From Holophaga sp. (GTDB lineage Bacteria; Acidobacteriota; Holophagae; Holophagales; Holophagaceae): DNA of 5,730 bases. The stretch lies in contig JADKBC010000030.1 of NCBI GenBank assembly GCA_016715205.1, positions 1 to 5,730 of the forward strand. Reading direction: 5' to 3'. Positions 1 through 5,231 of this stretch are shown one piece after another (positions within the stretch are counted from its first letter, which is position 1; each line of letters opens with the position of its first letter). The translations under genes were made by a program, and so were the position numbers. The notes beneath the pieces were generated by a model. The model made no database searches, had not been told where the DNA came from, and saw only the letters and a program-made list of their open reading frames with translations.

Positions 1-540
1 GTGCTGCCCGGCGAGACCGTTGATATTGTAGATTTGACGGCTCCGACTGTTGCGAAAGGATTTCGCGGCTACTTCAAAATGCTCAATGCGGCTGGCGTCT
101 TTTTTAACGATTCGGTCTATGTGGACATCGTGGTTTCTGCCACCACAGGCACGCCCACCGTCACAGGCACACCCGGCACACCCACACCATCTTTAACACC
201 CACTGCCACCTCGGCCGGGTTCACCGTCAGCAATGCCACCATGGTCGGGGATACCCAGGTCTATTCCGGCACCTGCCCACACACCCTGACATTCACGGCT
301 CGTTTCACAGCCAATACCCCAGGCCAGATCACCTATGTCCTCAAAGCCGAATCATCTACACCTGGCTTCACTTTCACCCTGCCGCCCGCCACGACCATGA
401 ACGCTGTGACTGGCGAAAATGTCCTCCAGTTCTTTCTGGAGATGAAATCAAACGTGGTTGGCTCGATAGCCCTGCACATCACAGCCCCGGTTGATGTCAC
501 TTCTTCCCAGGCCAATTTCTCGGTAACCTGCGCACCCTGA
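1..540 (+). CDS. Exported NBR1-Ig-like domain protein, C-terminal part
   Basis: The frame is open at the left edge and the gene must begin upstream; the GTG at position 1 falls inside a domain and is not a credible start. Residues 1-47 match the end of an NBR1-type Ig-like domain (PGETVDI, LTAPT, GYFKMLNAAGVFF, YVDIVV). Residues about 48-72 are a low-complexity Thr/Pro/Gly linker. Residues about 73-179 look like a second all-beta Ig-like module that begins near the SGTCPHTLTF stretch and ends in FSVTCAP; Cys92 and Cys177 are well placed for a disulfide, which fits an extracytoplasmic location. The signal peptide or lipobox would lie outside the window. NBR1-Ig-like domains are common in cell-surface proteins of Anaerolineae. 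The specific function is unknown. queG starts 12 nt after the stop, so the two may be cotranscribed. This frame shows no frameshift, unlike the next genes. Confidence 0.8.
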   Translation: MLPGETVDIVDLTAPTVAKGFRGYFKMLNAAGVFFNDSVYVDIVVSATTGTPTVTGTPGTPTPSLTPTATSAGFTVSNATMVGDTQVYSGTCPHTLTFTARFTANTPGQITYVLKAESSTPGFTFTLPPATTMNAVTGENVLQFFLEMKSNVVGSIALHITAPVDVTSSQANFSVTCAP

Positions 541-552
541 TCAAGGGCAGTC

Positions 553-1714
553 ATGGGTTCTGCTGAAAAGCATGCACTCACCCAGGCGGTCAAGGCTTAC
601 GCCCACCGCCTGGGTTTTGCTTTGGCGGGGGTCGCCAGGCCCAACCCGCCCGCTCATTTGGACGTCTTCGCTGACTGGCTGCAAAACGGCAGACACGGGA
701 CGATGGACTACCCGGCGAATGAACGAGCGATCGAGCGGCGCAGCGATCCACGCCAGATCCTGCCCGAGGTGCAAAGCATTCTGGTGCTGGCAGCCCCTTA
801 CCACCCGCCCGGCCCCCTGCCCGAGCAGGCTGCAGTTTTGCCGCTCGGGGCCGCAGCCGCCTACGCCTGGGGCGCCGATTACCACGAGGTGCTGCCCGAA
901 CGCCTGCAGGCCCTGGTCAGCTTTCTTGAAGGGCAGGTTGGCGAGAGCATCCCGAACCGCTATTACACCGACACCGGCCCGATCCTGGAACGTGAACTGG
1001 CCCAAAGCGCCGGTCTGGGCTGGATCGGCAAGAACACCTGTCTGATCAACCCCACCCGGGGTTCATATTTTTTTTCTGGCCGAGATTTTTTGGGCATCGA
1101 ATTGAATTCGACCCGGCGATGACGGCTGACCACTGCGGCAGTTGTACACGCTGCATTTCGGCCTGCCCGACCGGCTGCATTTTGCTCAACCGGACGCTGG
1201 ATGCCACCCGCTGCATCGCTTATCTGACCATCGAACAAAAAGGCGCCATTCCAATTGAGCTGCGTCCGCAGATTGGGCAGTGGGTCTTCGGGTGTGATGT
1301 TTGCCAGCAGGTTTGCCCCTGGAACGTACGCTTTGCCCGCAGCCCTGGCGACCCGGCCTTTGCCGGCAGCACATCGGCGCAAAAGCCAGACCTGATCAAA
1401 ACCCTGGCGCTCTCAGCGGAGACCTTCAACCGCCAGTACAAAAACTCGCCCATCCGGCGGGCCAAACGGCGCGGCCTGCTGCGCAGTGCGGCCATTGTGC
1501 TGGGCAACCAGGCCAAAGACACCCGGGACGAGCGGGCTGAAGAAGCCCTGTGCGCAGCCCTGCACGACTCAGAGCCGCTGGTGCGGTCGCAGCCTGGGCC
1601 CTGGCCCAGGTGGGTGGGCCAGCAGTCCGGCAGGCTTTGCAGCAGGCCGCCGAAAGCGAACTGGACGAATGGGTACGGGCAGAGATCCAGACAGCCCTGA
1701 TTGGGTGTCAATGA
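553..1714 (+). CDS. queG: Epoxyqueuosine reductase QueG (frameshifted in this sequence)
   Basis: QueG is the cytoplasmic cobalamin- and 4Fe-4S-dependent enzyme that reduces epoxyqueuosine to queuosine in tRNA, the last step of Q synthesis. The first frame (553 to about 1067) gives the N-terminal domain, with YYTDTGP (Asp140, the family's proposed proton donor) and GLGWIGKNTC. The next frame (about 1105-1590) carries the ferredoxin-like part CGSCTRCISACPTGC and GCDVCQQVCPWN, eight cysteines for two clusters. A third frame (1592-1714) completes the HEAT-like tail (AWALAQVGG, WVRAEIQTAL) and stops at 1712-1714. Joining needs a T8 run (1068-1075) read as T7, a T6 run (1086-1091) read as T7, one base added near 1104-1105 and one added near 1588-1591. 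The corrected protein is about 387 residues, normal for QueG. The start ATG has AAGGG five bases upstream. As written, translation would stop at 1122, before the clusters. Identification is firm; whether the breaks are real is not. Confidence 0.9.
1711..1714 (+). promoter_or_regulatory. ATGA stop/start overlap between queG and the CapA-like gene
   Basis: In the corrected queG frame the last codons are ATT GGG TGT CAA TGA, and the ATG of the next gene shares four bases with that stop. No strong Shine-Dalgarno sequence precedes this ATG, so translational coupling to queG is plausible. The overlap also supports 1711 as the start, because it places a lipoprotein signal peptide exactly at the N-terminus. 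Confidence 0.65.
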
Positions 1715-2887
1715 AAACACACACGCCTTTCTTTTTTGCGCTTTTTGCTCTGACTCTGGCCCTGGCAGGATGCAGTTCGAGTGCCGGCCTGCAGGTACCT
1801 ACTGCCCAGGCAACTGCCCAGAGCGCAGTCACATCCACTCCATTTCAGCCTGTGCCGCCCTCTGCCACGCCAGGCGTCAGCCCGGCGCCAACCGCATCCA
1901 GCACACCCAGCCCAACGCCGCTGCCCACAGTTACCCCCACACCCACCCCAACCGCTACCCCAGAGCCAATCACCCTGCTCTTTACAGGTGTGATTGTGCC
2001 AGCCCGCTGTGTGCAGGCAGCCATCGATGAACGCGGCAGCCCGGATTATATTTACAGCGAGGTGCGCGAAATTATCCAGGCGGCCGACCTGGCGGTTGGC
2101 ACGCTGAACGCCACGCTGAGCGACTATCCCCCGCACACGGGCTGTGTCCGGACGTATGTGCTGGTGGGCAGCGCCAACAACGCTGACGCCATGCAGCAGG
2201 CCGGCTTTGATGTGATGAGCGTGGCCACCAACCATATTAAAAACTGTGGGCTGACCGACTGCGGCGACCGGGCCTTTTTGGATACGATGGACAATCTTGA
2301 GCGGGTGGGGATCCAGGCCGTTGGGGCTGGCGATAACCTGGCAGAGGCGCTCCAACCAATTTTCGTGACGATTAAGGGTGTGCGCTTTGGGATTGTCTCG
2401 CTGGGGATGGTCGAACCAATGGCCTTTGCAGGTGAAAACAGCCCGGGGATTGCCATTTTGAATGAGGAAAATCTCTCCAGCGCAATTGCAGCAGCCCGCC
2501 TGCAGGCCGATGTGGTGATCGCCATGCCGCACTGGGGGCCAGAGGACACCGAGATCCCGAACGAATGGCAGGTTAAGATTTGCCCGGGCTGCGGTGGAGG
2601 CCGGCGCCGATATTGTAGTGGGCAACCATACCCATGTCGTCCAGGCCTATCAGGAGCTGGACGGCGTTCCAGTGTTTTACGGCCTGGGGAATTTCGTCTT
2701 TGACCAGAACTGGGACCTGGCTCACCAGCAGGGTGTGATCTTGCAGTTAAAATTCACAGGCGCCCGCTACACTGGTTTTGAATTTCTGGCGACCCATGTG
2801 GATGGAGATGGCACGGTTCATCTTGCCGGCCCGGAAGAAGCCGCCCAAATTTTAGAGCGAATTCAACCTCGCCAGCGAGAAAATTAA
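1711..2887 (+). CDS. CapA-family (PGA_cap) lipoprotein, one frameshift
   Basis: The start at 1711 gives a short basic N-terminus, a hydrophobic stretch and the lipobox LALAGC with Cys21, so this is a predicted lipoprotein on the outer face of the membrane. Residues about 28-86 are a Pro/Thr/Ser-rich linker. From residue 87 on comes a PGA_cap/CapA metallophosphatase-like domain: LLFTGVIVPAR, VGTLNATLSDYPP, VATNH, MPHWGPE, then VVGNHTHVVQ and YGLGNFVFDQ. The last two motifs lie in another frame, because one extra T in the AAGATTTGCC context (2579-2581) shifts the reading; without it the text reads KIARAAVEAGAD. The corrected length is about 391 residues. CapA-like proteins act in poly-gamma-glutamate or surface polymer systems, but no capB, capC or pgs gene is present, so the substrate is unknown. 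The usual Asp of the first motif (GD) is Val here and the usual Glu of the second (NLE) is Asn, which suggests altered or lost metal binding. Cys100, Cys145, Cys179 and Cys184 could form disulfides. Confidence 0.85.
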
Positions 2888-2894
2888 ATAAAAG

Positions 2895-2911
2895 AGAGAC
2901 TGTCCCAAAAG
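2895..2911 (+). repeat. Outer repeat, copy 1 (pairs with the hairpin at 3181-3219)
   Basis: AGAGACTGTCCCAAAAG lies 7 nt after the CapA-like stop. It matches AGAGGCTGTCCAAAAAG at 3182-3198 at 15 of 17 positions. It is therefore also an imperfect inverted repeat of 3202-3218, so the 324-nt interval has terminal-inverted-repeat-like ends. No target-site duplication was seen outside them. It may be a remnant of a mobile repeat or half of a terminator stem. Confidence 0.5.
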
Positions 2912-2922
2912 AGGGGTTGGGG

Positions 2923-2956
2923 GTACATCGAACACCACGTGTGGTGTTCGATGTAC
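2923..2956. repeat. Perfect 16-bp-arm palindrome with 2-nt centre
   Basis: The left arm GTACATCGAACACCAC (2923-2938) is the exact reverse complement of 2941-2956, with GT between them; one more G-C pair can form outside (2922/2957). Its centre contains CACGTG. It lies 36 nt after the CapA-like stop. No T-run follows on either strand, so it is not a canonical intrinsic terminator; it could be a termination aid, a protein-binding palindrome or part of an interspersed repeat. A partial echo, ACATCGAAAAC, follows at 2981-2991. Confidence 0.75.
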
Positions 2957-2992
2957 CTGGCTGTCTAACCTGTATGGGTGACATCGAAAACC

Positions 2993-3120
2993 CGCCCACC
3001 TCCAACCCCGCACTCGGGGCGGGGAAATCCTATTTTTATGCGATTTTTTGCCCACAAATGTGGGCAAAAAATCGCAATTTCAGCATTGCTCCCGCCCCTT
3101 GAGGGGGCTGGGGTGGGGTG
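2993..3120. repeat. Imperfect long inverted repeat around a central hairpin
   Basis: The left part (about 2993-3024) is C-rich and ends in GGGGCGGG; the reverse complement of about 3090-3120 has the same C-rich start and ends in AAGGGGCGGG, with scattered mismatches and small gaps. Both halves flank the perfect hairpin at 3040-3075, so the whole interval can fold into one long structure, like a MITE- or REP-type interspersed element. No coding potential is evident. Confidence 0.5.
3040..3075. repeat. Perfect 17-bp-arm hairpin
   Basis: GCGATTTTTTGCCCACA (3040-3056) is the exact reverse complement of 3059-3075, with AA as the loop. A GC-rich inner stem is enclosed by a T6/A6 stem. On both strands the bases after the inner stem are A rather than T, which argues against a simple rho-independent terminator. 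It forms the centre of the larger inverted repeat. Confidence 0.75.
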
Positions 3121-3180
3121 ATCGGCACACACGAATTGGCAGTCAGGAGGCGATATACCCCAAGAATCCAATATGTACGG

Positions 3181-3219
3181 CAGAGGCTGTCCAAAAAGGA
3201 ACTTTTTGGACAGCCTCTG
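3181..3219. terminator. Possible bidirectional terminator hairpin, 18-bp stem
   Basis: CAGAGGCTGTCCAAAAAG (3181-3198) pairs perfectly with 3202-3219 around the triplet GAA. It begins 8 nt beyond the stop of the small membrane protein gene on the - strand, where a terminator for that operon is expected. The stem is strong, but no T-run follows it on either strand (GGGTTTCTATT on the +), so the terminator call rests on position and stem strength. It could equally be a repeat element. Confidence 0.5.
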
Positions 3220-3227
3220 GGTTTCTA

Positions 3228-3425
3228 TTACAGTGAGCTGTGATATGTAATTGACCCAACCAGCAGGCCAGCTACTGCCAGAACGGTTAAGGGCACTGCC
3301 GGCAGGACAATTTTCTTTGGCGTGTCAGCATCCGTTTGTTCAGCCTGGATTTGATCCTGCTGTTTGCGGTGGACATTTGCGCCTACGGCGACAACTGCGG
3401 GAATGGCAGCACAAAACATGCACAT
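3228..3425 (-). CDS. Small 65-residue membrane protein with N-terminal CxxC
   Basis: I chose the start MCMFC at 3425 because TGAGG lies five bases before it and because it begins 7 nt after the hom stop; a longer in-frame start at 3503 would overlap hom and add a segment with no feature. The protein has a hydrophobic N-terminus with Cys2-x-x-Cys5 (residues 2-17), a charged and Gln-rich middle (HRKQQDQ to PKK, about 20-39), and a clear transmembrane segment at about 40-60 ending in YHSSL. Two membrane passes with a short polar loop are likely. I recognise no named family. The CxxC could bind a metal or be redox active, but this is conjecture. It is probably the last gene of the DUF3090-SCO1664-hom operon, with a strong hairpin 8 nt beyond its stop. 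Confidence 0.65.
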   Translation of the reverse strand: MCMFCAAIPAVVAVGANVHRKQQDQIQAEQTDADTPKKIVLPAVPLTVLAVAGLLVGSITYHSSL

Positions 3426-3430
3426 ATAAA

Positions 3431-3435
3431 CCTCA
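3431..3435 (-). promoter_or_regulatory. Ribosome binding site of the small membrane protein gene
   Basis: On the - strand TGAGG is followed by TTTAT and then ATG. The site overlaps the hom stop codon TGA, so translation of the two genes may be coupled. It favours the short start at 3425 over 3503. Confidence 0.6.
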
Positions 3436-4453
3436 TCGGACTGCGTGAATAAAATCGGCCAGGAGGCCGTAGGCCGTGGTATGGGGGCCGGGATCGCTTT
3501 CAATCACGGCCAGCTTGCCAAGCACATCCGTCTCGAATTCAACGATGCTGGTGGTGCCGTCAACGCTGTACATCGGGGAAGAACGCTTGACGCGTTCCGG
3601 AGCCACTTTGGCGGACACGTTTCCAGCGGCATCCCGGCGGGCGGTGCAAACCAATTTCCAGCGTTCGCCATCGTTGATGGCAGCCTGCAGATCGGCCGGG
3701 GTCAGGGCGCGAATGCCGGTGCGGTCCACCTGCTGGGCTTTGAAGGTGTCCATCAGAACCGTTGTCAGGGCGGCAATCTTAACCGAGGCATCCCAACCAT
3801 CAATATCGCCGGAAGGATCGGTTTCGGCAATTCCAATCGACTGGGCATAACGAACGGCGTCATCAAAACTTTCGCCATTTTCCATCCGGCTCAAAATCAG
3901 GTTTGTGGTCGAATTTAAAATGCCGCGAAAAGCCACCAGGCGGGCAGCCGGCAGTGCGCCGCGGAACAAAGAAAAGATGGGGGCGCCGTCCATGACCGTT
4001 GACTCGAAGAAAAAACGCTTCCCAACCTGGCTGGCCAGGGCACGCAGTTCATGATAGCCATGCACCACAGGCCCTTTATTGGCCGTAATGGCATGCATCC
4101 CGCTTTCCAAAGCGGCGCATATGGTTGATTGCGGGCTGACCGGTTTCATAGTTGACGGGTGTTTTCAAACATCACATCCGCCGGGCAGGCGCGGATGAAT
4201 GCCAGCATGTCTTGGGGGCAGGCTGGCTGGAAAGATCGTTCAATGATCCGCCGGTCTCAAACTTAGCCAGGGCGGCCTCAGGGTCGATCCCGGCGGGGTT
4301 GATGGCTGCCCCATGCCGGCCGGTGGCGATGCCGGTAATCGTAAAGGTGATTTGATATTCTGCGGCCAGTTCGGCTTTCTTGTGTTCCAACAGCCGGACT
4401 AAGGCCCGGCCAACATTACCAAAACCAACCAGTGCAAGGCGATAATGTGTCAT
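3433..4453 (-). CDS. hom: Homoserine dehydrogenase (frameshifted in this sequence)
   Basis: The enzyme reduces L-aspartate 4-semialdehyde to L-homoserine with NAD(P)H, the branch step toward threonine and methionine, in the cytoplasm. The N-terminal frame (4453 to about 4220) has the Rossmann motif VGFGNVGRAL at residues 9-18. The C-terminal frame (about 4115-3433) has TANKGPVVH, FFESTVMDGAPIFSL, GILNSTTNLIL and AETDPSGDIDGWDASVK, the conserved substrate-binding and catalytic region with its Asp and Lys. Between them the text reads correctly only after repair: one C added to the run at 4214-4218 (- strand) gives DMLAFIRACPADVMFENT, about two bases near 4155-4160 give PVNYETGQPA, and about two near 4113-4117 give MRAALESGMH. 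The corrected length is about 341 residues, with no C-terminal ACT domain, so threonine feedback through ACT is not expected. The start at 4453 is set by GGAGAAG five bases upstream. As written the product stops at 4172. Confidence 0.9.
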
Positions 4454-4458
4454 CAGAT

Positions 4459-4465
4459 CTTCTCC
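4459..4465 (-). promoter_or_regulatory. Ribosome binding site of hom
   Basis: GGAGAAG on the - strand lies five bases before the ATG at 4453, in the 22-nt gap after the SCO1664-family gene. It selects this start over the upstream in-frame ATG at 4579, whose extra 42 residues overlap the preceding gene and have no family counterpart. Confidence 0.7.
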
Positions 4466-4475
4466 ATTTAAATTT

Positions 4476-5200
4476 TTACAAAGGGGGCCAGGGATATGGA
4501 CGGCGGTCCTCATCTGGGTCAGGGAATTCGCAGGTTTGCAAAAGGTCACGCACCCGGGCGGCCATTGCTTTAATTTCACCCCGGCTCAAGTGCGGGGAAA
4601 GGCTTCGGTCAGCGAGCCTGTGGGGACGAGCAGGGGCTGAAGATTTTGCAGATCGGTCAACAAATCTTCCGGGATTGCCTCACCAGCAAAATCCCAGATC
4701 ACGGTGCGCAGCTTGTCTTCGACATGGAAACAAATCCCATGGTCGATCAGCCAGATGCGTTTTTGCTCATCCAGCATGACATGCCCGCCCTTGCGGTCGG
4801 CGTTGTTTATCACCAGGTCAAACAGCGCCACCGGGCGCAAGCGCTGGCGGATGTCAGCCTCAAAGGTGAAGTAATGCACCTCAGGATCGTGTTCGATATA
4901 GCGCTGGAGCGAACCGGAGCCAACCGGGCCGCGCCGGCGGTAGACGGTTTCGGGGACCAAACCCCAGCCCAGGGCTTCGCTAACGAGATAAGCAGCCACC
5001 TCACGATGGGCCAGGCTGAGGGCGGAAATCCCACAACGGGCGTTCACCACGGTCGGCTTATAGACAGCCTTTACCAGCGTTTCACCTTCCTGAACATCGA
5101 CCAGAAACGTGAAATTAGACCCCCAAAGGAACTTGCCTTTGACGGTAATCTCACCATTTTCGAGCACAGCCAGAACAGTTGGGTCAGCGGCTATGGACAT
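4476..5200 (-). CDS. SCO1664-family PI3/4-kinase-like protein (one frameshift)
   Basis: This family is uncharacterised and has distant similarity to phosphatidylinositol 3-/4-kinases. Kinase-like signs are AVYKP (Lys48, nucleotide-binding-like), the glycine-containing turn near residues 92-98, NADRKGGH (Asp135, catalytic-loop-like) and LIDHG (Asp153, metal-binding-like). The first frame runs from 5200 to a premature stop at 4586-4588. Adding one base near 4598-4603 (GCCTTTCC read as GCCCTTTCC on the - strand) restores the family's tail: SLTEALSPHLSRGEIKAM, then the proline-rich end RRPYPWPPL with its stop at 4476-4478. The corrected length is about 241 residues, normal for the family. The start at 5200 is forced by a TGA codon directly upstream in frame; no good ribosome binding site is visible. 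It follows DUF3090 by 31 nt, the arrangement known from the conserved actinobacterial trio. The real substrate, whether lipid, protein or small molecule, is unknown. Confidence 0.85.
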
Positions 5201-5231
5201 TCAGATACAACAAAGTGCAGGCCGGAACCGA

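Larger units (their letters stand above)
2888..3227. other. Gene-free convergent intergenic region rich in palindromes
   Basis: This 340-nt stretch lies between the 3' ends of the two convergent clusters. The short frames across it have no recognisable protein features. It contains three perfect hairpins (2923-2956, 3040-3075, 3181-3219), a larger imperfect inverted repeat around the middle hairpin, and three variants of a G-rich GAGGGGTTGGGG-like motif: + strand at 2911-2922, - strand at about 2999-3009, and + strand at about 3101-3113. Such motifs resemble interspersed palindromic repeats of Chloroflexota genomes. Transcription from both sides must end here, but none of the stems is followed by a clear T-run. 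Confidence 0.75.

Noticed and set aside
1068..1091. Programmed ribosomal frameshift at the T8 run in queG
   Set aside because: QueG is not known to use it, the second T run compensates the first, and several other genes in the window have similar indels, so an error is simpler.
1860..1965. Short CCCACACC-type tandem repeats as a possible repeat array
   Set aside because: They encode the Pro/Thr-rich linker of the lipoprotein and have no regular repeat-spacer structure; the same applies to 145-205.
1708..2625. Long - strand open frame (305 codons) opposite the CapA-like gene
   Set aside because: Antisense to a gene with a clear lipobox and conserved motifs; its protein is Gly/Trp/Arg-rich with no recognisable domain, as expected of the complement of Pro/Thr codons.
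2594..2887. Independent small gene starting at GTG 2594
   Set aside because: Its sequence is the direct continuation of the CapA-like domain (GNHTHVVQ, YGLGNFVFD) after a one-base insertion.
2917..3102. Short open frames across the intergenic region on both strands
   Set aside because: They run through palindromes and homopolymers, and their translations mirror each other; no protein-like composition.
3445..3918. + strand open frame of 157 codons opposite hom
   Set aside because: A complement of the conserved C-terminal part of homoserine dehydrogenase, with no ribosome binding site of note.
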